Shown here: piece after piece, positions 45,749 through 57,493 of the stretch
How the letters are laid out: the number at the start of each line of letters is the position of its first letter
Position numbering within the stretch: the stretch's first letter is position 1
From: Chalara sp. BL73
Taxonomy: Eukaryota; Ascomycota; Leotiomycetes; Helotiales
Direction: 5' to 3'
Assembly (NCBI GenBank): GCA_918026815.1
Contig: CAKJVC010000164.1
Coordinates: 1-64,000 of the forward strand
Length of the DNA stretch: 64,000 nucleotides
Translations under genes and position numbers: made by a program
The notes under the pieces: model-generated
Databases searched by the model: none
What the model saw: the letters and a program-made list of their open reading frames with translations, nothing else
Told to the model about the DNA's origin: nothing

Positions 45749-46223
45749 ACTCGCAAGACCATGTATAATAGTTCCAGAATAATTTCAATAATTGAATGGT
45801 CAATGGCGAATGCCAAAATTTCTCTGAAATCAAATCGAAAATACAAGCAGGACAAGTTCTTAGTTATGAATATATTACTCCGCATTTTCGCCAAGAATTT
45901 GTGTACCAGGTTTATGACAGTCGGATTATCCAAGCTTTCATGTGACCAAGCAAGCAGCCTTAATTTTTAAACTTCAAGAATCGAGGTGTTACCAGAGTCT
46001 CCTTGAAAGCTCTATCGCACAACGTCAGTTATTAAATTAATACTGTGGGATTATAACGCTCAGAATTTCAGAATCATTGTATTGACAGGTCTATAGACCT
46101 TCGCATTCCTATGGCCAAATGCCCTCTCCTCAGGTGTTAACCTCAGCCAGCGCACCCGTGTCGAATATCTCCACCATTTTCGGATCACATTTATAGCCCT
46201 GAAGGGTGACCTATTCAGTTAAG
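45749..46223. other. Intergenic, tandem genes
   Basis: 475 bp between the rhamnosidase and the regulator, both plus strand. Searched for an upstream exon with a CxxC zinc finger that would complete the regulator; none found. Confidence 0.5.
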
Positions 46224-47754
46224 ATGGCGGATACAGAGAATACTATCCTTCGTTTCGAACAAGTATCAGAACCTTCTCCGCAAGGGCTGTCTACGATATC
46301 CATCTTTGATGAGTATTCCAATGATCCACAATTTGTGGAATCTCAGAGGGAGCTAAGAAGCCTACTTTTCGATACTGCTCGGTCGGCTGATCCTACACGC
46401 GTAGGTAGCCCCGAAAATGGCTACGAAGATGGTCGAGCGACAACTGAAAAAGCTGGGGGACGGGCTGGGAGTCCCTCATTTATCCAAAGTATTATTTCTA
46501 CACAGCAAAAGGTTATGTGGCTCAGGAATTATATTGATGAAGTTGCCCCGTGGCTTGACATGTTTGACATGCAGCAGACTTTTGGAGTAAGGGTGCCAAT
46601 CCTTGCTAGAACATCAGCATCTTTAACGTATGCAATTCTCGCTATCGCAGCGCGGCAGATGGAGCTAGCAAACAAAGCCCAGCGTAATTACGACAGTATA
46701 CAGCTTTATCAAGAAGCTATTCGATCACTAACTCCACAGCTTCAGGCAAGAGACCCCAACGCCATGGCTACATGCGTGATACTTTGCTGCTTAGAGATGA
46801 TGTCTGCAGCACCAAAAAATTGGAGGAAACATTTGGATGGATGTGCAGCACTGTTCGACTCGTACGGCATCAATGGACTCAGCTCGGGGCTTCCACAGGC
46901 GGTATTCTGGTGCTACGCAAGAATGGGTAAGTTGAAGTCAGTCTGTGACGTACTTGCGCGCGAATCTGTACCAGCCCATCTGTTTCTCCATTTTACAAAC
47001 CCAGAAAGTCGCTAATCAAGATCCTGTGCAATATAAAGATTTATGTGCAGCTATCATATCTGAAGGAGCACAAAGTGTAGTTCTATCAATCGATAAGTGG
47101 CTGCCTCCGACCATTAAACCGTCGCAAGCTGGCAATTTTTTCAGATCGTCTGGTGTCGCTGATATGTATGCGAATTATACCGTGTGGCTTTGCGCACGCA
47201 TATGTCATTTGGCTTGGACTCGAACACTTCTAGCAGATAGCGCTTACACCCCTGCCGATAGAGAACCATTTGCCCATTCCTGGCATAAATTGTGGTCTGA
47301 ACTACAGGATTGGGCTGATAATCGACCAGCAGAGCTTTTGGAGTTCGACTTCAAGACAGGATCTCAACCTCCTAAAAAAGACACTTTCCCGTTCATCCTT
47401 TACGCGGCTCCTTGTGCAATATCGTCCAATCAACTATATCATACTGGTTGTCTTCTACTGCTCGATATGAAGCCTTCCATTATCAATACCCGCTCTATGG
47501 GCCATGTAGGGTCTTCATTATGGCACGCGCGTAGGGTTTGTGGGATTTCAGCGGCCAATTCCCATCATGGGTGTCTGAATAATGCTATACAACCGCTTTG
47601 GCTTGCGGGGAAACTACTAAGTCATCCCGTGGAGCATAAAGCCGTTATTGATCTGATAAAACATATCGAGACTACTACGGGTTGGAGCAGTACATGGAGG
47701 ATTAAGGATTTGAAGGCATTATGGGGGTACGATAAGGATGACACATCTTTATAA
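46224..47754 (+). CDS. Fungal-specific transcription factor-like protein without zinc cluster
   Basis: Two exons, 46224-46926 and 47021-47754 (intron 94 bp), give 478 residues. The whole protein is the helical middle-homology/effector region of Zn2Cys6 regulators (PF11951 type): YIDEVAPWLDMFD, FGVRVPILARTSASLTYAILAIAARQ, CCLEMM with a central DPVQYKDLCAAI join, and the C-terminal ARRVCGISAAN and WSSTWRIKDLKALWG. The N-terminal Zn2Cys6 DNA-binding cluster and its basic linker are missing, and no exon encoding them is seen upstream. It shares the YIDEVAPW and GxRLPILA landmarks with the full-length regulator at 52198, so the two are related. It may act through a partner or as a dominant modulator. 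Promoter lies in the 475-bp gap after the rhamnosidase. Confidence 0.85.
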
Positions 47755-48666
47755 TATGGTGCGTTCTCAGGTCATAACGTAATACATTCATATTTCGACG
47801 CTTGTTCCTTGGTATATCATTCAACTATGGTGTTAATTCCCAGCGATTGATAAGCCTTGAAAGCCAAAAAGATCTTACACTTCTTTACATGGTGAGCTCT
47901 TCCTAATCGAGCTTACAGATATTCTCCCACCACCGTATCGCGATCATCAACTCGAAGCAGATCCTTTATTCAAAAGCATGAAATTCTGCCGGTATTCAAT
48001 TACTTGTCGGCGACATTCTCCACTCAGGTTCACAGAACTATCGCCAGCAAGGAAAGCTAACGAATTTTTAATGACACCATGACCCTTCAGCTCATTCATA
48101 GTATCAACTAGACAGTACATTGCGGCTCCCAGACCAATTATCGTGACAATTGCCTGTTTAGTTTCCCACGGAAACATTCGTGGCTATTGGACACGCCCTC
48201 ACTTTACCACGGCAAGGTTTGCGGGGATATGGAGATTGATGTTAGTAGTCAACACATTACGCTAGATTCATTGCGATTTGAAGGCCGTTAACATACCTAG
48301 TAAAAAAATTAAACTTCCCATACAGAGTTTCGGATGCTTCGATGGTTCCGAAAAACGAGGCAGGGTGAGATACAGATGGGGCAGTTGGAAGCACCGACCA
48401 TTCCGATGCCGAAAGCCACTATGGCCAGATTCTTGAGCCCACTTACCATATATGGCATGAATAACCACCCCCACTCTCGGCCTTCTACCTCCCTCCCCCC
48501 GTTTGTGTACCCTCAAATTTTTTACCCCTCAATGCAACCGCAAAGTTGTGTTTGGCAAGCGTGCTAGGTTACCCTATTTGCGTCCGGCCAAATCAGAAAA
48601 ATCTCTGAACTGAATGCTGCAATTTTATATTTGCTACCTCATTTGTGTACATCTACAGTAATCTAA
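47755..48666. other. Intergenic, convergent genes
   Basis: 0.9 kb between the regulator and the aldo-keto reductase 3' ends. Holds one small minus-strand frame (47947-48177) listed separately; overlapping shadow frames at 48268-48567 on both strands are not supported. Confidence 0.5.
47947..48177 (-). CDS. Small hypothetical protein, one possible membrane helix
   Basis: A 76-codon frame with its own ATG at 48177 has a hydrophobic stretch (AIVTIIGLGAAMYCLV, about 9-24) followed by a polar tail with NLSGECRRQVIEYRQNF. Composition is believable for a real protein, but no family is recognised and there is no supporting context. Confidence 0.25.
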   Translation of the reverse strand: MFPWETKQAIVTIIGLGAAMYCLVDTMNELKGHGVIKNSLAFLAGDSSVNLSGECRRQVIEYRQNFMLLNKGSASS

Positions 48667-49858
48667 TCAATCAAAGATACGGATTGGCTTTTCGAGATAA
48701 AACCCAGGATCGTTAAATCGTAGTCCCTTGTCTAGACTGGTAATCTCTGCAAGCTCCTCCATGCTCAATGAGAAATCATTGACCTCCAGGTTTTGCTGAA
48801 GCCGTGCCTTATTGTTTGATTTTGGAATTACGGCAATATTTCTGACGCCGTTAGTTATATTCTATCGTCAAAGTTAAGACACTTCGAATTACCTCTGAGT
48901 CGCCCATCGGAGAAGCACCTGCCCAGCAGATCTGCCATGTGCCTTTGCAACTTTCTGAATGACAGGATGCTCGAAAAGCATGGGGACGTCCTCAGCCCTC
49001 TTCCGGAAAATGTCTGGCAACTCCAGGAATGATTGTGGTCCAAAGGTTGAGTATCCAGTAATTGCAATCCCCTCTTCTTGTGCCATTGTGACTAGCTGGC
49101 TCTGTACCAGGTATGGATGATGCTCGATCTGCAAGCTGGAGATAGGGCGTCGTGCATATGATAGAACGTCGTACAGTAACTGGGTAGAGAAGTTGCTGAC
49201 TCCGATAGAACGACACACGCCCTCATCGACAAGCTCTTCCATTGCTTGCCATGTCTCCATTATTGGGACTTTGTCAGTTTGCACAATCTTATGTTCTGAG
49301 TCCATCCACCACGCCTAGAATGTTATCTATGCTGCTCTATCTAAAATTTGGAAGTCAACCTACCGGATATCTTAGCTTCTCCGGTTCAATATATTTCAAT
49401 GCGACAGGAAAATGAATAAGGTAAAGGTCGATGTAATCCAATCCCCAAGCATCTCGCTGTGCGTATGCCATTTGTTTGGCGTGATCTCTGTGGCATATTT
49501 AGCTGACTGGCTTCAAGCAGAGACTAATTCTTTTTACTTATGATGATAGTTGTTCCACAGCTTTGTCGTAATGAACACATCCTCTCTCTTGATAATTCCA
49601 TCCTTGATTGCCTTTCTGATACCTTCCCCAGCCTCCTTCTCATTTTGATAATCGTAAGCTCCGTCAAATAACCGATAACCTGTCTTGATTGCATGGTAGA
49701 CCGTATCCGCGGTGATATCTCGCGCTACTTTCCATAACCCAAATCCCACAAGGGGCATACTCTTTTCTTAAAATTAGAGCTTATTCATCCGCATGGTGCA
49801 ATTGAACTTCTTAACCGGGTATACGTACATGGCCAGATGCGAGATTAATTGTTGCCAT
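48667..49858 (-). CDS. Aldo-keto reductase, xylose-reductase type
   Basis: Five exons on the minus strand: 49858-49829, 49761-49538, 49487-49364, 49314-48893, 48841-48667. Introns are 49-67 bp; total 975 nt, 324 residues, the standard length for D-xylose/aldose reductases. All four catalytic residues sit at their textbook positions: Asp43, Tyr48, Lys77 and His110. The coenzyme loop reads IPKSNN with a following R, which in the family binds NADPH and sometimes NADH. SIGVSNF and the Q-I-E-H-HPY strand are conserved. The first exon is only 30 nt ([10 protein letters not shown]). It would reduce aldopentoses such as L-arabinose or D-xylose to pentitols. It is divergent from an L-arabinitol-dehydrogenase-like gene across 572 bp, the next step of the same pathway, which supports co-regulation. 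Confidence 0.92.
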
Positions 49859-50430
49859 TGATGCAAATATGTTTGCGCTGGAGCAGCAGCTTGTATTATT
49901 GGTCTTTAAAGAGGAGAGGATGAGGCAAATAGCCGCCTGATAGTAAGCAAGTTATTTCGATGATGGGAAAGAAGAAGAAATCTATTATTCTCGAGATGGA
50001 GCTGTCCCACAGAATAGCTATATTTCTAGAATTTCCGCATGCCTCATTAGTCACACCTTAGAAAGTCTCGCTAATAATTTAAGGTGCTGGTGCTTACAGC
50101 TGCCTAAAACAGCAACAGGCAGGTACAATTGTCAGGATTATGCCTCCAAAGCCCATCAAGAAACACTGCGCTGAGTGCTAGAAGCAGTGACCAAGATAAT
50201 ATAGAGATGCATATCACCCCACTTTCCTCGTTATGTTAGATCTCAAAAGAGCCCGTTGCGTAAGCACAAGGATAAGTTATACCTTGTTGCATGTCAAATT
50301 TCCTATGGGAGAATGCGCTATCAACCCTAAGCTAAATTTCACGGCACTAAGCTCTTATAACCTGCTCTGTTAAAACTTTCGCTAACAGTTCACTTTCCAT
50401 CCATATAGACATTTTCCATACTTCACCAAT
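49859..50430. promoter_or_regulatory. Shared divergent promoter, aldo-keto reductase / polyol dehydrogenase
   Basis: 572 bp lie between the start codons of two divergent genes whose products act in sequence on pentoses. No open frame inside. Likely holds binding sites for a common regulator; no specific site is claimed. Confidence 0.55.
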
Positions 50431-51804
50431 ATGGCACCATCATGGATCGAAGCTACGCCAGACCATCCAGAAATGCAAATAAAGGTCGGAACTACCATAT
50501 CAGAAGTTTTACCATCCGCTCCCGGTGCGGCACGTATCGAACATGATGCCGTCGATATATTGCAAGCTAAAAATCCGAGCCTACAAGTCACAGCAGACCG
50601 CCAAATCAAGATAGCTAATGCACATATAGCACGGCCCGGAAGGGGGCAGGTTTTGCTTCATATCAAAGCAACAGGAATTTGCGGGTGAGATGCTGTGCAA
50701 AATTCGGGTATGCTCATCTGGATAACCCTCAAATAGGTCAGACATTCATTTTTGGAAGCGAGGCGCGATTGGAACTCTCACTGTAGATGGCGACTGTATT
50801 CTAGGTCATGAAGCGGCCGGAATAGTGCTTGAAGTTGGAGAGGGAGTGAAGGCATTCCAAAAAGGGGATCGTGTAGCTATAGAACCACAAGTTCCGTGTG
50901 GCAACTGTTTTCAATGTAGAGGTGGTCGATCGAATCTCTGCGCTGACGTCGAGTTCTGTGGTGTATATCCACATCACGGGTCTTTGCAAAGATTTAAAGT
51001 ACATCCAGCGCAGTTTGTTCACAGGTAAGTCAGAAGCCTAAAGTTACATAAGAGAAGAGTGTTAATCAAAAGGGCTTAGATTACCTACGAATGTTACATA
51101 CTCCCAAGGCGCACTCCTCGAACCACTATCAGTAGTCTTGCACGCCCTGAGGCGAACCCATCTCTCGATAGGTCGTAGCGCAGTGATATGTGGCGCTGGT
51201 CCAATAGGCTTAATTGCTCTCGCGGCAGCACGTGCATCAGGTGCTCATCCATTGGTAATAACTGATCTGGAACCCAGCCGACTCGCATTCGCGAAAGAGT
51301 TCGTACCTTCTTGTCAGGTTTATCAAGTCAATCCAGACTTAGACCCCCAGGGCAACGCAAAGGCAATTCGTGCCATATTAGGCGGAGAATATGAGGCGCC
51401 TCAGACTATCTTGGAATGTACTGGTGTTGAGTCAAGCGTTGTCACAGCGGCTTATACTGTGAGAGGTGGGGGCGATTTAATGGTTATTGGTGTAGGCAAA
51501 GACATCATGAACAACCTTCCATTCATGCACATAAGTTTATCCGAAGTCTGTCGCACAATACTTATTGAGTTCCCGGATTTGGAGCTAATACACTGAGTAG
51601 ATCAACCTGAAATATATAAATCGATACTGTGATACCTGGCCTGCTGGTATTTCGGCTCTGAGTGGCGGCATCTTGAATCTCGACAAGTTGATTACACATA
51701 CATTCCCTTTGGAACAGGCAATAGAAGCCATGGAATTATGCTCCGATGTCACAAGAGGAAGTATAAAAGTTCATGTTGTGGATGACAGGGATATCGAACT
51801 GTAG
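50431..51804 (+). CDS. L-arabinitol 4-dehydrogenase-like zinc polyol dehydrogenase
   Basis: Four exons, 50431-50684, 50737-51024, 51080-51545 and 51601-51804 (introns 52-55 bp; the last has donor GTCTGT and branch GCTAATAC), give 403 residues. Medium-chain zinc dehydrogenase features: ATGICGSDIHFWK with the catalytic cysteine, ILGHEAAG with the His-Glu pair, the four-cysteine structural zinc lobe (CGNCFQCRGGRSNLC), the Rossmann motif GAGPIGLIAL, and the ITDLEPSRL strand whose Asp prefers NAD. The C-terminal NLKYINRYCDTWPAGI and ALSGGILNL are typical of fungal L-arabinitol/xylitol/sorbitol dehydrogenases and closest to the first. The N-terminus is about 40 residues longer than usual. It would oxidise L-arabinitol to L-xylulose. 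Xylitol or sorbitol as real substrate cannot be excluded. Confidence 0.9.
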
Positions 51805-52197
51805 GATTAATAATGCGGAAATTTTAAAGTTAGAGCTTCAACATTAGATACAAACATGATATATTTAAAATGCAGTTATGAAACTGAGGAGAGCTTCATA
51901 TACAACATATGGTAAATGTGAAGCCATGCATGAGAGCTTGTGTTTTACATGTTTGTAATTTAGTTTCAGACGTAATATCACGTGATTCAACACTCCAGCC
52001 TTGGGGCTTTAGCGTTGGAGCGGGGAAATCCACACGTGTAAAACTTCCCTTCCGCCCATTGCAAGTCGAAAAGAGCAGATTCAATTGGCATAACTGCATA
52101 AACAATACGATGCAATGAAAGACATCGTACATCATTCGGATAGCGTCCCAAGAAGGAGAGGTAGCACCAAGCGCCCTCAGAAATCACCCCAGGCCCG
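51805..52197. other. Intergenic, tandem genes
   Basis: 393 bp between the dehydrogenase and the zinc-cluster regulator, both plus strand. Short overlapping frames on both strands only; nothing supported. Confidence 0.5.
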
Positions 52198-54410
52198 ATG
52201 TCTGGAGCAGCAGAAGATTCAGCGAATACCACCCGAGTTCGTACAAGGCAGGGTTGTTTAACATGCAGGAAACGACGTAGGAAATGTAAGTAGTAAGACT
52301 TTCATCGCTTATACTGTCCAACTAGACATAAAGAGCTGCGACTTTTCTCTTCCTGTATTTCATATTTTGCACAAGAAATATGTTCGCTGATTCTAGCAGG
52401 TGATGAACGCAAGCCGACGTGTCAAAACTGTATTAGCCGAGGCCTGAACTGCCGATATGGTGTTCAACTCACTTTCTTGAAAACAAACACCTTTAGCCGC
52501 TTGCCTGACGAAGCGCAAACTTTACCAGAATCTAGAACAGGAACATATAAAAAATTGAAGGTCAGCAGTCTGCGGCTTTATTTCTATCAGAACCTCACGC
52601 GCTGCAGTTTGTAGTTGGATTGAACGATCGTTCCACACTCCTTGACTCTTGCCGCCAGGGAACTGATGAGCCAGACGTGGAGAATCACTCACTGCCAGAG
52701 AACCATGTGGAAAGCCCCGATTCTTTGCCAGCAAGTGAAGAATGGCAGATTGGCACCGAGCGTAATACCCTATCAAGAGACTCTACGCCTACCGGGCCGC
52801 ATAACTTCGATCAAGCTCATGGCAACAGAACAATTTCGATTCATCGCAATCCACCAAATGAAAGTCCCAGTGCTGGAATCGTTAACCAAGTACCCTCAGT
52901 TCCGGTGTCGATTCCACAGGCCAATTCATCTGCATATCTTCTGAATGAGACTGGACCTGAGCGAGATGTGGAGCATCCCATGACGGCTGAACCTAGAAGT
53001 TCTTTTACCGCAACTACATTACTTCAGGATAAATCGTTAACCACTAGACACTACTTGCAACCACCGCAAACATCCGGACATGTCACGACCTCAATATCAA
53101 GCAACCCAATTGGATATTGCTTCACACGTCATATTGATGACTATAGGAATGAGGAAATATTGAAGTATTATATAGATGAGGTTGCTCCATGGGTACGTAC
53201 CTTGGTCCAATTTATGAATTCATTTCATAGGGTTTAGCTCACTGGACCACAGCTCGATACTTGTACAGCTGAATGCTCGTTCGGAATTCGCCTACCGATC
53301 TTGGCCAAACAGTCTCGACCGCTCTTTGAAGCAATCAGGGCGTTGACTTACTGTCAGATATCTTTACTTTCTACTTCTAGGGATGTGAATATACCACAAA
53401 GCACGGAAGTCACCCACCATGCAATCGCATCAATTGAATCCGGCATGTACAGCAATTCTGAGGAAGCCGTCGCCGCTTGTATCCTTTTGACAATCTCCGA
53501 AATAATGCCTTATAACGTCAATGATTGGCATAGGGCCCTGGGAGACCGTATAAATTCGTTCGCTTCTCTCAATATCCATGGATATTTAACTGGCTACCAA
53601 GGCTCTGTTTCCTGGGTTCTTCTTAGACTTGGTGCGTTCATGATATTATACTCTCTGCTTAAAGTATTTCTTGCTCTTTTCTTATAATGAATGTAACTAA
53701 CAGTAACAAAAGATTTAGCGTATTCTTTATTCTGCCAGACACCATTGATGACGCAAGTCGAGCTTTGGCATGACCTGTCGTACCCTTTCTTGTGTGGAGA
53801 CTCACATCACCCCGAACAAAGTGACTCTAAAACTAGTGAATGGACTAGCCATTCGATATTCATTTGTGCTCATGCTGCCCGGTATCAATTTTCCCCATCA
53901 GATTCTTGGTCAACCACCCCTCAAACTGAACATGCTGAACGGTGGACATGTCTATGGTCATTAGCTCAGTGGTGGTCACACCACCACTCTCCACAAATGT
54001 ATCCAATTCTAACTTCGGCTATCTCACACATAGCATCTGATGAATCATCTGCCTTCCCAACCATCATTCACACCAGGCGATCAAACCTCTTAGCATCTAT
54101 TATGTATCATACAGCGTCCCTCCTTCTTCTACAAGCAAAACCTCCTGTCCTTAGACAGACACCGAAATTCAGAACACCAGCATGGTACGCAACGCAGATA
54201 TGTGGCCTCTGTATTAGTAATGGTGCTCAGTGGTCTAGTGATCCGGTGATTATAGCGGCGCTGGTGTATGCCGGGCGGCTGATCAGTTACCAGGAGCAGA
54301 GATCCGAGCTTGAAGACTTCCTTTTGAGAGTCACGAAGGAATGCAGCTGGAGATTTCAGGAGCAAATTGAGGAGATGCTGGAAGGTTGGCGAGCTGATGA
54401 CAATATATGA
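52198..54410 (+). CDS. Zn2Cys6 transcription factor (fungal-specific)
   Basis: Five exons, 52198-52285, 52400-52560, 52608-53192, 53238-53631 and 53713-54410, give 641 residues; introns 45-114 bp. The zinc cluster is split by the first intron inside a cysteine codon: CLTCRKRRRKC in exon 1-2, then CQNC and LNC, six cysteines in all, within residues about 20-50. A disordered S/P/T-rich stretch (about 85-255) follows, then the PF11951-type effector region (YIDEVAPW, SFGIRLPILAKQ, RLDLAYSLF, and C-terminal ATQICGLCISNG). Zn2Cys6 regulators of this kind control catabolic gene clusters. Its position between the pentitol dehydrogenase and the esterase, and its relation to the zinc-less protein at 46224, make it the best candidate regulator of the cluster. 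The 45-bp intron 53193-53237 is near the lower size limit. Confidence 0.88.
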
Positions 54411-54607
54411 TCTAGGTAGAGGAAGAAATTGTGTTTATTGACAATTTCTTCGACAAGCTATATCCGTTTAAATTCTACCAACTTTTTGGCCACTATTCAT
54501 ACGTTCTCATAATATGAAAGTCAAACCACACCCAGGAGATGCTTTTTAAGTTTATGTTGATACAAACAATATTATTTGCCACCAATCAAGATTGAGTACA
54601 AATCAGT

Positions 54608-56482
54608 CTATCTTCCAAATTGTGATTGCTCCACCGTATTTATAAACGCGGTGCCTTCTAATCTATATGTGTCCGGTTGCGCACGCGAGCCTTCCCGATT
54701 GAAAAAGAACTCCTCACCGTAACCTGAGGTAGCATTATATACCGGCCATTTCTCAGCCCCGTGTACTACAAGGTTATTAGAATCCTTCGTTCACGGGATC
54801 ACCTACTAACATGCATGGATCACTTACTGCCGTGTGTATTGGGGTCTAAATCATGAATAAAGCTAATCCACATCCGACAAATGAGCTTAGCAAGCTTGAG
54901 TGTGCTCTCGGTCGCATTCAGAAATGGGTTTCTAGCTGGAGGGTAGCCCAGGCCGTTCGTATTGCACATTGTGAAAGCCACCTCACCAAAGTGAGGTGTT
55001 CCGAGGGCAACGGGACCTATAAAAATATCAGATCCTACCAAGTAGAGTGACTATGATTACTTGCTTTGGCTACGGGGGGCATCGAACTGATACACGTATG
55101 ATGGCACGCCACACGATGATCGGGCTTGACTTCTCAAACGGCGGGGGGCAAGAAATATATAGTCTCCAAAGAAACTTGCTGCTCGTTTATATTGAAATCC
55201 TGTTTGATTGTTGGGTCGTTCACGGAGCCTAGAAGGAATGCCCAAAGACAGTATATCTGGATATAGTGCCATGAGAATAGTGGTAGTGACAGAGTTAGCT
55301 CCGGTCAAGCCAATGGCATTAGCAAAATCCTGATCAGTATTGATACCAGAAGGTGCGAAGAGTGTGCCTTCGTCACTATTTGCGCCAATCAAAAGAGGTC
55401 GTTTAGCAAATCTACATGAAGGTAGTAGGCTTGAGCTGAAGTCCTGGACAAATTCTCCATCAATAATTGGCTGGAAGCCGGTTGGAGAAACAGTTTGTAT
55501 AGCTTTGTCGAGCGCATCGAAGGGAACCTTTCGAAGACATGCAAGCCTATCTGCAGTTGAGTTACACCCAACTAGGGACGTAAGATTATCGTAGCGTCGG
55601 CTAGGAAGAGTGAGGTTCTTGACGTTGGATGGCTCGGCAGGACTTTGAGCAATGATAGCGCGAAAGAGACCGTCATCCCGACCACCGTACGCCTGCGCCA
55701 TATAGCCAACACTGCCTCCGCCAGCACTTTCGCCCCAGATAGTTATTTTATCTGAGTCTCCTCCGAACTCAGCTATATTTTCCTTGATAAATCTAAGGGC
55801 GATATGTTGATCTTTTAGGCCTAGATTTGCTACACCAGCATCTAAAACTTCTTGGCTAGCAAGGAACCCCCAGGCTGACAATCGGTCTACGATTTCATCT
55901 TCAGTTAAATAGGCACTTAGAAAGGTAGGAAACATACAGTCCAATGATACAGCGATGATAGGCTTTCTGGCCTGGACGGATTCTTGCACGATGAAACTCA
56001 GGTTATAGACACCATTTGCACTATAGTCCATGGTGTAGCCGCCCCCATGAATCCAGACGGCAACTGGAAGCTTTTTGTTCTTATCACACCCAGCAGGCCG
56101 GACAATATTTAGTGTGAGGCAGTCTTCCGAGCTGATATACGTCCAACTATCGGCATTCTGCTCATCCGATTATTAGCACATTCATTAATATGATGAGCAA
56201 TGAGAAACACACCCCATATCCAACACATGATGGCGCATAAGCGACTGCCTTCTTGACCCCAAATGTTTCATTCAAGCTTATTGGATTGTTGAAACGGCGC
56301 TCACCGATAGGAGACTGTGCATAAGGAATTCCTAGGAAGTGATCTTGCTTATAATGAGAACTATACAATCCCTCATATGTACCATTTTGTAGCTTTACTC
56401 TCGGTGCATTTTTAGTGTTAGTGGCAGAAAGCAAACCAATGAACAGTGCAAGAGTAATAGTAGAGGTGGTTATGGGTGCCAT
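54608..56482 (-). CDS. Secreted type-B carboxylesterase/lipase
   Basis: Five exons on the minus strand: 56482-56213, 56157-55938, 55886-55074, 55016-54828, 54765-54608. Introns are 51-62 bp; total 1650 nt, 549 residues. A hydrophobic signal peptide occupies about 1-20 (TITLALFIGLLSA). Alpha/beta-hydrolase landmarks: oxyanion HGGGYT, nucleophile elbow GESAGG with Ser217, acid residue in SDEGT, and histidine in GTPHFGEVAF. The 51-bp intron at 55887-55937 keeps the frame and would otherwise read as an insertion in the conserved LDY/RLSAWGF junction. The family hydrolyses carboxylic esters (acyl glycerols, feruloyl or other aromatic esters). Its neighbours suggest deacylation of plant-derived sugar esters, but substrate is not visible. 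It is divergent from the sugar porter, with 1.0 kb between the start codons. Confidence 0.9.
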
Positions 56483-57493
56483 TGAATTGAAGGGATATAT
56501 GATTCTGAGAATCTGGGGATCAAGACGACTAGTATAGAGCATGCTCCAGCTTACTTTACAAGTATATATATGATTTGCACGGATCTAATATGATACTTGT
56601 GAGTCTTTTATTTTAAAAAGAGCAAAGCCCGACACCGATATAAACAAGGCATATGGCGGCTAAAGTGGTATGGAGCTGAAGAAGATTATCTTAGTCACAC
56701 GAATTCTAATATTAATGCTGTGAACACTAGAGCGGTATTTTAATTACTTTACTACTACTATGGCTATATTTTGACCGGCTCGAGCGGGGTGACGAAGAAC
56801 GCCGATAATTAATGCCGACCACCACTGGAGAATGATGTGTGGAGAAACAACGCAAAAGAGTATCCAGGTTTACTAGGGTGCTACACGAGAGCAAGTAAAA
56901 TAAGAAGTATTAAGCACCTCCGAGCAGAGCAGAGCAACAAGAGGTACAATATCCTATTGCTCCTCGTAATTCACCTCGGGCTCGGAACGCGCGAACGGGA
57001 CTGGAGGCTACTGGACCTGATCCCCTCCTATAAAGCATGAAACCGAGGGCAATTGAGGGGAGGCGAGTCATGTTTATTCGGATGAAGATTAAGCCAAGCA
57101 TTCAAGGCTTGCGTTCCGTTGCCCTCCCAAATAGGACACTCTAAACGCCGATCCAGGTTTGATGTGGTAGCTAAATCCGCCCGCCTCCGCTTCCCCATTT
57201 TCTCCACAATCCCGTGGCTCCCCAGAACGGAGAAGGACATCTAACCATTACCGTCCTAGCTTTGGGCCCAGCAGGCTGGCTACCCCTCTGGATAGGGTGC
57301 AAACTTGGGAAGAAACACTCTCTAGCTGACTCTTTAGAGAGACCGAATCTTCTTAACTAAGGTATAAATAGTAGCACATAAACCTATCTTTCTTACATTC
57401 ATCCAGTTCTGTGAGGAATAATCTTCCATCCTCATCTTCGGAACTTGGTATCTGCATCTAATCTCAACATTGACCCCTCTACCATCTACCACC
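56483..57493. promoter_or_regulatory. Shared divergent promoter, carboxylesterase / sugar porter
   Basis: 1.0 kb between divergent start codons without a supported open frame (a few short frames on both strands at 56837-57240 are unrecognised). A TATA-like GGTATAAATAG lies at 57360-57370, about 125 bp before the porter start; AAGTATATATATG at 56560-56573 is placed similarly for the esterase. Confidence 0.55.
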
